Position numbers and translations under genes: made by a program
Assembly (NCBI GenBank): GCA_011754535.1
Contig: JAAQVN010000001.1
Span: 3,596,001-3,660,000, forward strand
Direction of reading: 5' to 3'
Origin: Enterobacter asburiae
Lineage (GTDB): Bacteria > Pseudomonadota > Gammaproteobacteria > Enterobacterales > Enterobacteriaceae
DNA length: 64,000 nucleotides
Notes under the pieces: generated by a model
Told to the model about the DNA's origin: nothing
Databases searched by the model: none
What the model saw: only the letters and a program-made list of their open reading frames with translations
Shown here: in pieces, positions 1 to 8,554 of the stretch
Numbering within the stretch: position 1 is the first letter of the stretch
How the letters are laid out: every line of letters begins with the position of its first letter

Positions 1-2
1 GC

Positions 3-1145
3 CAGCAGGTTCTGGTGCGCGCCAATATCACCCTCTATGAGCCGCGCGGTGATTATCAAATTATCGTCGAGAGCATGCAGCCTGCGGGCGAAGGTCTGCT
101 GCAGCAGAAGTATGAACAGTTAAAAGCCAGGCTCTCTGTCGAAGGATTGTTCGACCAGCAGTTCAAAAAGCCGCTGCCCTCGCCTGCCCACTGCGTGGGG
201 GTGATTACCTCGAAAACCGGTGCGGCACTGCACGATATTTTGCACGTGCTGAAGCGTCGCGACCCTTCCCTGCCCGTCATCATCTACCCCACCGCCGTTC
301 AGGGTGACGATGCGCCAGGACAGATAGTTCGCGCCATTGAGCTGGCGAACGCCCGTCAGGAGTGCGACGTCTTAATCGTCGGGCGCGGCGGCGGCTCGCT
401 GGAGGATTTGTGGAGCTTTAACGACGAGCGCGTGGCGCGGGCAATCTTTGCAAGCGTTATCCCCGTGGTGAGCGCCGTCGGGCACGAAACAGACGTGACG
501 ATTGCCGATTTTGTCGCGGATCTGCGCGCGCCTACGCCGTCCGCGGCGGCGGAAGTGGTGAGCCGTAACCAGCTGGAGCTGCTGCGCCAGATTCAGAACG
601 GCCAGCAGCGTCTTGAGATGGCGATGGACTACTTCCTTGCCAACCGTACCCGCCGCTTTACTCAGCTTCATCATCGTCTTCAGCAGCAGCACCCGCAGCT
701 GCGTCTGGCGCGTCAGCAGACCGTGCTGGAGCGCCTGCGTCAGCGCATGAACGTTGCGGTGGACGCGCAGCTCAAGCGCGCGGTAGCGCGCCAGCAGCGC
801 GTGACGCAGCGCCTGAACCAGCAGAATCCGCAGCCGAAAATTTATCGCGCGCAAACGCGCATTCAGCAGCTGGAGTATCGTCTGGCGGAAACTCTCCGGG
901 CGCGTCTGAGCACCACCCGCGAACGTTTTGGCAACGCGGTGACCCATCTGGAAGCCGTGAGCCCCCTCTCCACGCTGGCGCGCGGCTATAGCGTGACGAC
1001 GGCAGCGAACGGCAAAGTGCTGAAGCAAGCAAAACAGGTGAATACCGGTGATGTTCTTACCACCCGGCTGTCTGACGGCTGGGTAGAAAGCGAAGTGAAA
1101 TCAATTAAACCGGTGAAAAAGACGCGTCAGCGCAAAACCGGATAA
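3..1145 (+). CDS. xseA: Exodeoxyribonuclease VII large subunit, 5'-truncated by the window edge
   Basis: This is the catalytic subunit of exonuclease VII, which with XseB degrades single-stranded DNA from both ends in the cytoplasm. The reading frame is already open at base 3, so the start and most of the N-terminal OB-fold domain lie upstream of the window. The visible 380 codons hold the family's conserved motifs [15 protein letters not shown] and VGHETD, which belong to the catalytic core, then a long Gln/Arg-rich coiled-coil stretch, and a C-terminal segment around ARGYS. The C-terminal end agrees with E. coli XseA. The gene is followed after 58 bases by a same-strand protease gene that has its own ribosome-binding site. 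Confidence 0.97.
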   Translation, partial: QQVLVRANITLYEPRGDYQIIVESMQPAGEGLLQQKYEQLKARLSVEGLFDQQFKKPLPSPAHCVGVITSKTGAALHDILHVLKRRDPSLPVIIYPTAVQGDDAPGQIVRAIELANARQECDVLIVGRGGGSLEDLWSFNDERVARAIFASVIPVVSAVGHETDVTIADFVADLRAPTPSAAAEVVSRNQLELLRQIQNGQQRLEMAMDYFLANRTRRFTQLHHRLQQQHPQLRLARQQTVLERLRQRMNVAVDAQLKRAVARQQRVTQRLNQQNPQPKIYRAQTRIQQLEYRLAETLRARLSTTRERFGNAVTHLEAVSPLSTLARGYSVTTAANGKVLKQAKQVNTGDVLTTRLSDGWVESEVKSIKPVKKTRQRKTG

Positions 1146-1203
1146 TTCTTCGCCGGTTACTTACTATACTGCTGCTATTCCCTTTTTTAATAAGGAGAGC
1201 AGC

Positions 1204-2223
1204 ATGTCCCATCTTCGTAGCGTTATTCCCCCTTATATTCTTCGTCGTATTATCGAAAGCGGTTCCGAGCCGCAGCAGCGCTGTGCCCGCCAGACCTTAA
1301 CCCACGTCCAGACCCTGATGGCGCATATGCCGGGCAAACCCGCCGCGCCGCACGTGAATAAAGCCGGTCAGCTTGAGCGCGATATCTACGATGCGAAACA
1401 GACCCAGGAGCTGCCGGGTACGCAGGTGCGTTATGAGGGACAACCCTCCAACGGCGATGTGGCGGTGGATGAAGCCTATAACTATTTAGGTATCACCCAT
1501 GATTTCTTCTGGAAAGAATATCAGCGTGATTCGCTCGATAATAAGGGGCTTATTTTGACCGGCACCGTTCACTACGGGCGGGAATATCAGAACGCCTTCT
1601 GGAACGGTCAGCAGATGGTGTTTGGCGACGGCGACGGGGAAATCTTTAACCGCTTTACGATTGCCATCGACGTGGTGGCGCACGAGCTGAGCCACGGCGT
1701 AACCGAGACCGAAGCCGGGCTCATCTATTTTGAGCAATCGGGCGCGCTGAACGAGTCCCTGTCAGACGTGTTTGGCTCGCTGGTGAAACAGTATCATCTG
1801 AAGCAAACCGCCGATAAAGCAGACTGGCTGATTGGTGAAGGGCTGCTGGCCGCGGGCATTAACGGCAAAGGGCTGCGCTCCATGTCTGAACCCGGCACCG
1901 CCTACGACGATCCTCTGCTAGGCAAAGACCCGCAGCCCGCGCATATGAAAGATTTCATCAAAACGCGCGAGGATAACGGCGGCGTACATCTTAACTCCGG
2001 CATCCCTAACCGGGCGTTTTATCTGGCCGCGACCGCAATCGGCGGCTATGCGTGGGAAAAAGCGGGTTATGCCTGGTACGACACGGTTTGCGATCGCAAT
2101 CTGGCGCAGGATGCGGATTTTGATGCCTTTGCAAAACTGACGATAACGCACGGAGAGAAACGCTCCGGTAGCGACGTTGGGGCGGCAATAAAACAAGCCT
2201 GGGAACAGGTGGGAGTGCTGTAA
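1204..2223 (+). CDS. Protealysin-like M4 (thermolysin-family) zinc metalloprotease precursor
   Basis: This is a 339-residue neutral metalloprotease. The HELSH zinc motif gives ligands H160 and H164 and the catalytic E161, the third ligand is E184 in NESLSD, and H262 lies in the GGVH segment typical of thermolysin-like enzymes. The N-terminus is a short propeptide carrying an IPPY element, as in protealysin precursors, with no Sec signal peptide. The length matches protealysin (about 341 residues). The ATG at 1204 follows an AAGGAG ribosome-binding site. A TATACT hexamer at 1165-1170 could be a -10 element, but I see no good -35. The next gene starts on the base after this stop codon and encodes the matching inhibitor. 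Known family members are cytoplasmic or released without a classical signal; the substrate here is unknown. Confidence 0.93.
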   Translation: MSHLRSVIPPYILRRIIESGSEPQQRCARQTLTHVQTLMAHMPGKPAAPHVNKAGQLERDIYDAKQTQELPGTQVRYEGQPSNGDVAVDEAYNYLGITHDFFWKEYQRDSLDNKGLILTGTVHYGREYQNAFWNGQQMVFGDGDGEIFNRFTIAIDVVAHELSHGVTETEAGLIYFEQSGALNESLSDVFGSLVKQYHLKQTADKADWLIGEGLLAAGINGKGLRSMSEPGTAYDDPLLGKDPQPAHMKDFIKTREDNGGVHLNSGIPNRAFYLAATAIGGYAWEKAGYAWYDTVCDRNLAQDADFDAFAKLTITHGEKRSGSDVGAAIKQAWEQVGVL

Positions 2224-2574
2224 ATGCAGGTTCCGGAACTGACGGATGACGCCGTGGTTGAGCTGGCCCGGGAAGGCGGCGTCGCTTTTATTCCTAAGCT
2301 GAGCGGCCAGCGCACCATCGCGCTCTCCTCGCTCAATGAGGCCCAGCGCCAGCGTCTGGTGAGCATACTCGAGCAGGCCTTCCCGCGCGGCCAGCCGCCC
2401 GGACAAGTCTCTTCCCCCGGCAGCGGGGATCAGCGCTATTTCCGCATCCAGATTATCTGGACCGGACAAAATCAGGCGCACTACGCCGATATCATCGTGC
2501 TGGTACCTGAGCAGGAAGCGCCCGAGTCGCTGGTCGAGCTGTGGAAGAAAGGCGAAGGCTGCGTGTGTGATTAA
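2224..2574 (+). CDS. Emfourin-type protealysin inhibitor
   Basis: This is a 116-residue soluble protein whose ATG abuts the stop codon of the M4 protease, so the two are almost certainly translationally coupled. The arrangement and size match emfourin, the protein inhibitor of protealysin described from Serratia, which is encoded in the same bicistronic operon. No signal peptide or membrane segment is visible, consistent with an intracellular inhibitor that blocks the protease before release. Assignment rests mainly on gene context and size plus a remembered resemblance. The 3' end overlaps the stop of the convergent yfgJ by 4 bases. Confidence 0.85.
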   Translation: MQVPELTDDAVVELAREGGVAFIPKLSGQRTIALSSLNEAQRQRLVSILEQAFPRGQPPGQVSSPGSGDQRYFRIQIIWTGQNQAHYADIIVLVPEQEAPESLVELWKKGEGCVCD

Positions 2575-2792
2575 CCTTCGGCCGGGACAAACTCCACGCG
2601 CTTTTTAGAGATTAAGCCGTGGCCGTTCTGGCAGAAATAATCCACCGCCCCACAGGCTTTTAAGACCTGGAGTGGCTGATGGCACTCCGGGCAGCGGGCT
2701 TCGAGCGCAATATCTTTATTACAGCTGTCGCAGTGCGCCGCCCCGTTCAGGGGTTCAAGCTGTGCCTGGCAATCCGGGCAGGTAATGGTCAT
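2571..2792 (-). CDS. yfgJ: Zinc-ribbon protein YfgJ
   Basis: This is a 73-residue protein built from paired CxxC knuckles (CPDC near residue 5, CDSC near 21, CPEC near 34), followed by further Cys and His residues in the VDYFCQNGHG segment. It is a small double zinc-ribbon. The C-terminal half (KACGAVDYF, ISKKRVEF) is nearly the same as E. coli YfgJ, which also sits between xseA and der. Its biochemical role is unknown. The gene is convergent with the inhibitor gene and overlaps it by 4 bases. Confidence 0.9.
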   Translation of the reverse strand: MTITCPDCQAQLEPLNGAAHCDSCNKDIALEARCPECHQPLQVLKACGAVDYFCQNGHGLISKKRVEFVPAEG

Positions 2793-2839
2793 GGTGTCTC
2801 CTTCAGGGCGTTCTGGTCTGCGATAATTTTACCACGTCT

Positions 2840-3874
2840 TCAGTGCGGGCCACGCAACTGTTGCTGCAAGGTCAGCAGCAGCGCCACCTCCTCGATTCTG
2901 CGGCGCGTCGTGCGGCTCACCTCCTGCGGATCGCGTTCAAACAGGCTCTTTGCGCCAATAATGTGTTCGGCAAGACAGCGTTCATAGATCGTACCGGGGA
3001 TATGCCAGCGCTGAGTATCCTTACCCTCAATCAGCTCCAGCACATCTTCCGCGCCGCGTCGGTCGTGGTTGATGATGCGCCCGTCGCGTAAATACACTCG
3101 TAAGCCCTTTTGTCCACCTGCAGGCCCCGCGTATTTGTTAAGCCAGATCTCCACTGGCACACCGCTGATGCTTCCCTGCAAGTGCGCCTCACCTTCCGCC
3201 GTGGTCAGGTCGCCTTTTGCAATATTACGGCCCAGGCGATCTTTGGCCGTGACGACCTGCAGCGTCATATCGTCATGGCCGCCAAGATAGCGCACCGTTT
3301 CGCGCAGCATCGCCAGCACGTGTGTACCGATATCCAGAATCACGCCGTCCGGATGGCGAAGCGTTCTCGTATCCGGTTCACCGGTCGCGAAATTGAGCGC
3401 GACAGGTTCCCCGGCGACGTTATACCCGCTCGGCTCCTGCAAAAAGCCTTCGATGCGAACGATGTCAGAAACATGGCCGACCAGTGAATGCTTCACCGTT
3501 TCGGTGCGCGCCATCCAGTGGTCGAGCGCCAGCACGCGGGATGCCACACCTGGCGTTGCCAGCAGCGCGTTGAGTTTTTCGATTTGAGGAAGCGTGGCGA
3601 CAATCGGTTTTTCAATCACAATCCGCGGTACGGGTGAGGCAATCGCCTGCTCAAACACTGCAAGATGGTGCAGCGATGCGGTGGTGATAAACAGGGTATC
3701 CAGCGGGGTGGCTAAAAGCTCCGCAAGCGAGGCGCTGCGCGTAACGCCTTCGGGGTGCTTAGCGGGGAGAACATCGAAGCCGAAACAACGAACAGCGCCA
3801 TCGAACAGGTTACGCAATGCGGGCAGATACGCTGTTTCCACTACCGCGCCAAGACCAACAAATCCTAACTGCAT
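2840..3874 (-). CDS. Gfo/Idh/MocA-family NAD(P)-dependent oxidoreductase, substrate unknown
   Basis: This is a 344-residue protein. An N-terminal Rossmann fold begins at once with the dinucleotide motif GFVGLGAV. The family's EKP signature follows (VIEKPIV, about residues 91-97), then a C-terminal alpha/beta domain that carries a DIGTH segment matching the family's general [D/N]xGxH catalytic position. Relatives oxidise or reduce sugars, inositols or related compounds, but this sequence does not let me name the substrate. It lies 58 bases downstream of a POT-family transporter on the same strand, and a strong hairpin fills the gap, so the two are probably one operon. The ATG is preceded by GAGGTG. 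This gene is not part of the K-12 order. Confidence 0.85.
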   Translation of the reverse strand: MQLGFVGLGAVVETAYLPALRNLFDGAVRCFGFDVLPAKHPEGVTRSASLAELLATPLDTLFITTASLHHLAVFEQAIASPVPRIVIEKPIVATLPQIEKLNALLATPGVASRVLALDHWMARTETVKHSLVGHVSDIVRIEGFLQEPSGYNVAGEPVALNFATGEPDTRTLRHPDGVILDIGTHVLAMLRETVRYLGGHDDMTLQVVTAKDRLGRNIAKGDLTTAEGEAHLQGSISGVPVEIWLNKYAGPAGGQKGLRVYLRDGRIINHDRRGAEDVLELIEGKDTQRWHIPGTIYERCLAEHIIGAKSLFERDPQEVSRTTRRRIEEVALLLTLQQQLRGPH

Positions 3875-3895
3875 AGTTTCACCTCAGAAAATACC

Positions 3896-3924
3896 GTGCC
3901 GGGGCGTAACGCCTGCCCCGGCAC
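3896..3924 (-). other. Intercistronic stem-loop between transporter and oxidoreductase genes
   Basis: GTGCCGGGGC and GCCCCGGCAC pair perfectly over 10 bp around a 9-base loop. The stem is GC-rich but has no T-run on the minus strand, so it looks more like a 3'-end-protecting or attenuating hairpin than a full terminator. It lies directly 5' of the oxidoreductase ribosome-binding site. Confidence 0.6.
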
Positions 3925-3932
3925 ACCGAGGT

Positions 3933-5477
3933 TTATGAGGCGCTAACTGCCGGTTTAGTCTGCACATTTTCCAGCATGCGGCGCACCGGAACAATGAGGA
4001 CGATCAGCACTGCGGCACAAATCAGCAGCGCCATGGAGCAGCGCGCAAAGAGATCCGGCAGCATATCCAGCTGGTCGGCCTTCACGTGGCCGCCAATCAG
4101 GCCCGCCGCCAGGTTACCCAGCGCGCTGGCGCAGAACCACAGCCCCATCATCTGGCCGCGCATTCTCTCCGGTGCCAACAGGGTCATGGTCGCCAGACCG
4201 ATCGGGCTCAGGCACAGCTCACCAAGCGTCAGCATCAGGATACTGCCCACCAGCCAGAACGGCGACACGCCCGCCCCGCCGTTGCTCAGCACGTTCTGTG
4301 CTGCCAGCATCATCAGGCCAAAGCCCCCTGCCGCACACAGAATACCAATTACAAACTTGGTGATGCTGCTCGGCCGAATGTTCATGCTCGCGAGCTTCGG
4401 CCATGCCCAGCTGAACACCGGGGCCAGCAGGATGATGAACAGGGCGTTGATCGACTGGAACCACACCGCCGGAATTTCAAAATCACCAATCATGCGGTTA
4501 GTGTAGTCGTTAGCAAACAGGTTGAACGAGGTTGGCTTCTGCTCAAACGCGGACCAGAAGAACGCGGCTGAGACCAGCAGAATAAAGCAGACCAGCAGCC
4601 TGGCGCGCTCTTTGCGGCTCAGGCCCGCGAAAATGAACAGGTAGATAAAGTAGAGGGCAACAGACGCCGCAATCACGTAGACCAGCACGCTGGCTACCGC
4701 GACCGGGTTAATGACAATCACGCCCTGCGCGATCAGCGTCACGAGCGTAGCCACGCCTGCCGCCAGCGCCAGCAGCCAAACGCCCACGCCGTTGCGCTTC
4801 ACCACCGGGCTGTTCCATGTCGAGTCCAGACCGACTTCGCTGTCGTAGCGCTTCATCGCCGGAACGGCAAATACGCGGAAGATAATCAGCGCTACCAGCA
4901 TCCCGATGCCGCCAATACCAAAGCCCCAGTGCCAGCCGTGGGTTTTAATCAGCCAGCCGGAAATCAGCGGGGCGATGAACGAGCCCATGTTGATGCCCAT
5001 GTAGAACAGCGAGAAACCGCCGTCACGACGCGCATCGCCTTTTTTATACAGGGTTCCGACCATCACCGAGATGCAGGTTTTGAACAGGCCAGAGCCGAGC
5101 ACGATGAACATCAACCCGATAAAGAACAGGTTATTGCCCATGATGGCCGACAGCGCGATCGACAGATGGCCGAGCGCGATCAGAATCGAACCGTACCATA
5201 CGGCTCTCTGCTGGCCGAGCCAGTTATCCGCCAGCCAGCCGCCCGGCAGTGCGGCGAGATACATTGTGCCGGCAAAGATACCGACAATCGCCGAGGCGTT
5301 TTCGCGCGCCAGCCCCATCCCGCCGTCATAGACGGTGGCGGCCATAAACAGGATCAGCAGCGGGCGAATGCCGTAAAACGAGAAACGCTCCCACATCTCG
5401 GTAAAGAACAGCGAACCGAGCGGATACGGATGGCCGAAGAACGTTCGGCTCTCTTTTTGATTAACAGAGGATTGCAT
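3933..5477 (-). CDS. POT/PTR-family proton-coupled oligopeptide-type transporter
   Basis: This is a 514-residue polytopic inner-membrane protein. The POT signature ExxERF is present at residues 27-32 (EMWERF), followed by about 14 hydrophobic segments and the family's cytoplasmic motif region GGWLADNWLG. POT carriers import di- and tripeptides, or in some lineages other small compounds, with protons. It resembles E. coli Dtp proteins in layout but I cannot assign it to DtpA-D. The start ATG has GGGAGA upstream. It heads an operon with the oxidoreductase downstream, and a CRP-like site lies about 210 bases upstream. The gene is absent from this place in K-12. Confidence 0.88.
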   Translation of the reverse strand: MQSSVNQKESRTFFGHPYPLGSLFFTEMWERFSFYGIRPLLILFMAATVYDGGMGLARENASAIVGIFAGTMYLAALPGGWLADNWLGQQRAVWYGSILIALGHLSIALSAIMGNNLFFIGLMFIVLGSGLFKTCISVMVGTLYKKGDARRDGGFSLFYMGINMGSFIAPLISGWLIKTHGWHWGFGIGGIGMLVALIIFRVFAVPAMKRYDSEVGLDSTWNSPVVKRNGVGVWLLALAAGVATLVTLIAQGVIVINPVAVASVLVYVIAASVALYFIYLFIFAGLSRKERARLLVCFILLVSAAFFWSAFEQKPTSFNLFANDYTNRMIGDFEIPAVWFQSINALFIILLAPVFSWAWPKLASMNIRPSSITKFVIGILCAAGGFGLMMLAAQNVLSNGGAGVSPFWLVGSILMLTLGELCLSPIGLATMTLLAPERMRGQMMGLWFCASALGNLAAGLIGGHVKADQLDMLPDLFARCSMALLICAAVLIVLIVPVRRMLENVQTKPAVSAS

Positions 5478-5526
5478 AATTCTCCCGAAAGGTATGTGTC
5501 GTGCTTGTAAACACCAGCAGGTACGC

Positions 5527-5548
5527 CGGTCAGTTACGTATCTGACCG
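5527..5548. promoter_or_regulatory. Palindrome in the leader of the POT transporter gene
   Basis: CGGTCAG and CTGACCG form a 7-bp inverted repeat with an 8-base spacer, which is itself partly palindromic (TTACGTAT). It lies 50-71 bases upstream of the transporter start. It could be a repressor operator, a leader hairpin, or, read on the plus strand where it is followed by ATTTTTTA, a terminator for antisense transcription. The rest of the 300-base gap 5478-5777 holds a CRP-like site and the der terminator. Confidence 0.4.
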
Positions 5549-5684
5549 ATTTTTTACATGCGGCGAAAAGTTAGTTAACCATTTGATAACCAGTCGCTAG
5601 TTTTGTCTAGTACCGGACCCTGGACTTTAAGATGAAAATTCGACGATTGTCTACTTTCTTAGATTTAAACGTGGTTGAAAATGA

Positions 5685-5704
5685 ATAGTGATTGACATCA
5701 CACA
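5685..5704. promoter_or_regulatory. Putative CRP-cAMP site upstream of the POT transporter operon
   Basis: AGTGA-N6-TCACA at 5687-5702 differs from the CRP consensus TGTGA-N6-TCACA by one base. It lies upstream of the minus-strand transporter gene and just behind the der terminator, so the transporter is the only plausible target. No clear -35/-10 pair was recognised. Confidence 0.5.
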
Positions 5705-5730
5705 GAGAAAACTGGCGGTATGATTTGGGC

Positions 5731-5757
5731 AAAAAAAAGCCCGCGATAAACGCGGGC
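5731..5757 (-). terminator. Rho-independent terminator of der
   Basis: On the minus strand a perfect 7-bp stem (GCCCGCG / CGCGGGC) with a 5-base loop is followed by eight T residues. It starts about 20 bases after the der stop codon and ends the hisS-to-der transcription unit. Confidence 0.92.
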
Positions 5758-5777
5758 CTTCGTGAGATCGGCAATGA

Positions 5778-7253
5778 TTATTTGCTTTTCTTAATGTGCT
5801 TAATCAAACGCTTACGCTTACGCATCTGGTTTGGCGTCAGGGTGTTGCGCTTGTTGGCGAACGGGTTTTCCCCTTCCTTAAACTGGATGCGGATAGGCGT
5901 GCCCATCACGTCCAGCGATTTACGGAAGTAGTTCATCAGATAGCGCTTGTAGGAATCCGGCAGGTCTTTCACCTGGTTGCCGTGGATCACCACGATTGGC
6001 GGGTTATAGCCACCGGCGTGGGCATATTTCAGCTTCACGCGACGACCGCGAACCAGCGGCGGCTGGTGGTCTTCCGCAGCCATATTCATGATGCGGGTCA
6101 GCATGGCGGTGCTCTGACGACGAGTGGAACTGTCATACGCTTCACGCACGGATTCGAACAGGTTACCGACGCCGCTGCCATGCAGCGCAGAGATGAAGTG
6201 CACGCGGGCAAAGTCGATAAAGCCCAGACGGAAGTCCAGAGTCTCTTTCACCTGCTCGCGTACTTCATTGCTCAGGCCGTCCCACTTGTTGACCACGATA
6301 ACCAGTGAGCGCCCACTATTGAGGATAAAGCCGAGCAGAGAGAGATCCTGATCGGAGATACCTTCGCGCGCGTCGATAACGAGCAGCACCACGTTGGCAT
6401 CTTCAATTGCCTGCAGGGTTTTGATAACGGAGAATTTTTCCACCACGTCGGTGATTTTTCCGCGCTTGCGTACCCCGGCGGTGTCGATGAGGACATATTC
6501 ACGTTCATCGCGCTGCATCGGGATGTAGATGCTGTCACGCGTAGTGCCCGGCATGTCGTAAACCACCACGCGCTCTTCACCCAGAATACGGTTAGTAAGT
6601 GTAGACTTACCTACGTTTGGACGGCCGACGATAGCCAGCTTGATCGGCAGATCCTGAGGGTTGAAGTCATCCTCAGGCGTTTCTTCTTCGCCTTCTTCAC
6701 CGTCTTCGAACTGCGCCCAGTATGCGGCGTCTTCATCCACCTCTTCCGGCGGGTTCACTTCGTCCACCCACGGCAGCAGAACGGTTTCCAGCAGGCTGGT
6801 CACACCGCGGCCATGCGATGCCGCAATCGGGTGGATCTCCCCCATGCCCAGAGACCAGAAGTCCGCGATGGCCTGATCGGCATCGATGCCGTCAGTTTTG
6901 TTCGCCACCAGGAAAGTTGGCTTTTCGCGTGAACGCAGGTGCTTAGCGATAGCGGAGTCCGCCGGCATCAGGCCAGCGCGCGCATCCACCATGAACAGCA
7001 CGACGTCCGCTTCTTCAATCGCCAGCAATGACTGTTCCGCCATGCGGGTTTCAACGCCGTCTTCTGTGCCATCGATACCGCCAGTATCAATACAGATGAA
7101 CTCGCGTCCTTCCACCTCTGCACGACCGTACTTACGGTCACGCGTCAGCCCCGGGAAATCCGCAACCAGCGCATCACGGGTGCGTGTTAAACGGTTAAAA
7201 AGAGTGGATTTTCCAACGTTAGGGCGCCCGACAAGCGCGACCACAGGTACCAT
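5778..7253 (-). CDS. der: Ribosome-assembly GTPase Der (EngA)
   Basis: Der is an essential GTPase with two tandem G domains that acts in 50S subunit maturation. GRPNVGKS P-loops occur at residues 9-16 and 210-217, each followed by its own G3 (DTGG, DTAG) and G4 (NKTD, NKWD) motifs. An acidic linker joins the domains, and a KH-like domain rich in basic residues closes the 491-residue protein. I chose the ATG at 7253 because E. coli Der starts MVPVVALVG there; an in-frame upstream start at 7313 would add 20 residues that have no counterpart. The gene lies 112 bases downstream of bamB with a hairpin between them. Confidence 0.97.
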   Translation of the reverse strand: MVPVVALVGRPNVGKSTLFNRLTRTRDALVADFPGLTRDRKYGRAEVEGREFICIDTGGIDGTEDGVETRMAEQSLLAIEEADVVLFMVDARAGLMPADSAIAKHLRSREKPTFLVANKTDGIDADQAIADFWSLGMGEIHPIAASHGRGVTSLLETVLLPWVDEVNPPEEVDEDAAYWAQFEDGEEGEEETPEDDFNPQDLPIKLAIVGRPNVGKSTLTNRILGEERVVVYDMPGTTRDSIYIPMQRDEREYVLIDTAGVRKRGKITDVVEKFSVIKTLQAIEDANVVLLVIDAREGISDQDLSLLGFILNSGRSLVIVVNKWDGLSNEVREQVKETLDFRLGFIDFARVHFISALHGSGVGNLFESVREAYDSSTRRQSTAMLTRIMNMAAEDHQPPLVRGRRVKLKYAHAGGYNPPIVVIHGNQVKDLPDSYKRYLMNYFRKSLDVMGTPIRIQFKEGENPFANKRNTLTPNQMRKRKRLIKHIKKSK

Positions 7254-7312
7254 GTTTGAAGCCTCATAAAATTCAAATAAACGTCGCTTTCGCGGCGTTT
7301 TTAAAAATGTCA

Positions 7313-7342
7313 AAACGGCTCCTGAGTGAACAGGAGCCGTTT
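7313..7342 (-). terminator. Hairpin between bamB and der, possible attenuator
   Basis: A 12-bp perfect stem (AAACGGCTCCTG with its complement) with a 6-base loop lies just after the bamB stop. On the minus strand it is followed by only a short, broken T-run, so it probably terminates partially and lets some transcription enter der. Confidence 0.6.
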
Positions 7343-7365
7343 AGTATACTACAACCGCCGGGTAA

Positions 7366-8544
7366 TTAACGCGTGATCGCGTACAGCGTGCCGTCTTTTG
7401 CCTGAATCAGCAGTTTGCCGTCAGCCACAACCGGGTCGGTCAGGAAGCCTGAACCGTCCACTTTCTGCTGTGCCACGAAGCGGCCATTCTCTGGATCGAT
7501 CCAGTGCATATAGCCTTCGCTGTCGCCTACCACCAGGCTGCCGTTATACAGTACCGGAGCGGTCAGCAGACGATGCAGCAGGTCACTCTGTGTCCACAGC
7601 GTCACGCCGCCTTCGGTGCTCAGCGCCAGCAGGCGGTCGTTCTGGTCAACCATATAGATGCGGTTACCGTCCACGATGAAATCATTCACAGAGCCCAGCT
7701 CGCGTTTCCACATGATCTGGCCGCTGCGCAGGTCCAGCGCGGTCAGGTTGCCGTTATAGGCCAGCGCGTAAACCACACCGTCAACGATAACCGGCGTGGT
7801 GTCTACGTCGCTCAGACGGTCAATTTCCGTTGAGCCAGTGGCCTGAGAGATGCGCTGCTGCCAGATCATCTGGCCCTGCTGCATCAGCACGGCGCTCACG
7901 CGACCGTTGTCACCGCCCACAATGGCAGCGCCAAATGCGGTAGCCGGCGCAGATTCACCGCGCAGAGAGAGCGCTGGCATATCCAGGTTAACGGTCCATT
8001 TCACCAGACCGTCCGCTTCGTTCAGCGCCTGCAGCTGGCCGTTGCTGGTATGAATCAGCACCAGGCCGTCGCTCACCACAGGGCGAGACAGAGACTCACC
8101 GGCAACGGTCGTTTGCCAGGCAATGGAACCGTCGCTGCTGTTCAGCGCATACACCTGCGCCTTTTCGCTGCCCACGTACACATGACCACCGGAAACGGTC
8201 AGACCGCCAGACAGCAGTGCAGGTTTACGGGAGAACCAGCCGTCTTTTTCCGCCAGGTTAACGGACCAGACTTCTTTTCCATCATCGGCGTTGACCGCTT
8301 TCACGGTACCTTTACGGTCAGCGGCATAGACAACGCTGTCGGCATAGGCCGGATGAAGGTTGGAATAAAAATCACCAATCCCACTGCCCACGGAGACATC
8401 CCACGCGGTGGATGGGGTAAACTGGTTTTCAACCGTCGGCAGTGGGGACATTTTCACAACGTCTTCTTCGCCACTGAACAGTGAACAACCACTCAATAAC
8501 GTAACAGAAAGCAGTCCTGGCAGAAGTAATTTACGCAATTGCAT
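7366..8544 (-). CDS. bamB: Outer-membrane assembly lipoprotein BamB
   Basis: BamB is a lipoprotein subunit of the BAM complex that inserts beta-barrel proteins into the outer membrane by binding BamA. The signal peptide ends in the lipobox LLSGC with the lipidated Cys at residue 20; Ser at +2 fits outer-membrane sorting. The remaining 370 residues are repeated PQQ/beta-propeller blades (for example AVNADDGKEVW and ALNSSDGSIAW). The total of 392 residues equals E. coli BamB. It follows yfgM by 10 bases on the same strand. Confidence 0.97.
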   Translation of the reverse strand: MQLRKLLLPGLLSVTLLSGCSLFSGEEDVVKMSPLPTVENQFTPSTAWDVSVGSGIGDFYSNLHPAYADSVVYAADRKGTVKAVNADDGKEVWSVNLAEKDGWFSRKPALLSGGLTVSGGHVYVGSEKAQVYALNSSDGSIAWQTTVAGESLSRPVVSDGLVLIHTSNGQLQALNEADGLVKWTVNLDMPALSLRGESAPATAFGAAIVGGDNGRVSAVLMQQGQMIWQQRISQATGSTEIDRLSDVDTTPVIVDGVVYALAYNGNLTALDLRSGQIMWKRELGSVNDFIVDGNRIYMVDQNDRLLALSTEGGVTLWTQSDLLHRLLTAPVLYNGSLVVGDSEGYMHWIDPENGRFVAQQKVDGSGFLTDPVVADGKLLIQAKDGTLYAITR

Positions 8545-8554
8545 CGGGTCCCTC

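Noticed and set aside
5692..5931. 79-codon open frame on the plus strand over the der terminator
   Set aside because: It runs through the terminator and antisense to the Der C-terminus.
7254..7313. Longer N-terminus for Der starting at 7313
   Set aside because: The extra 20 residues have no E. coli counterpart, and the ATG at 7253 begins the conserved MVPVVALVG.
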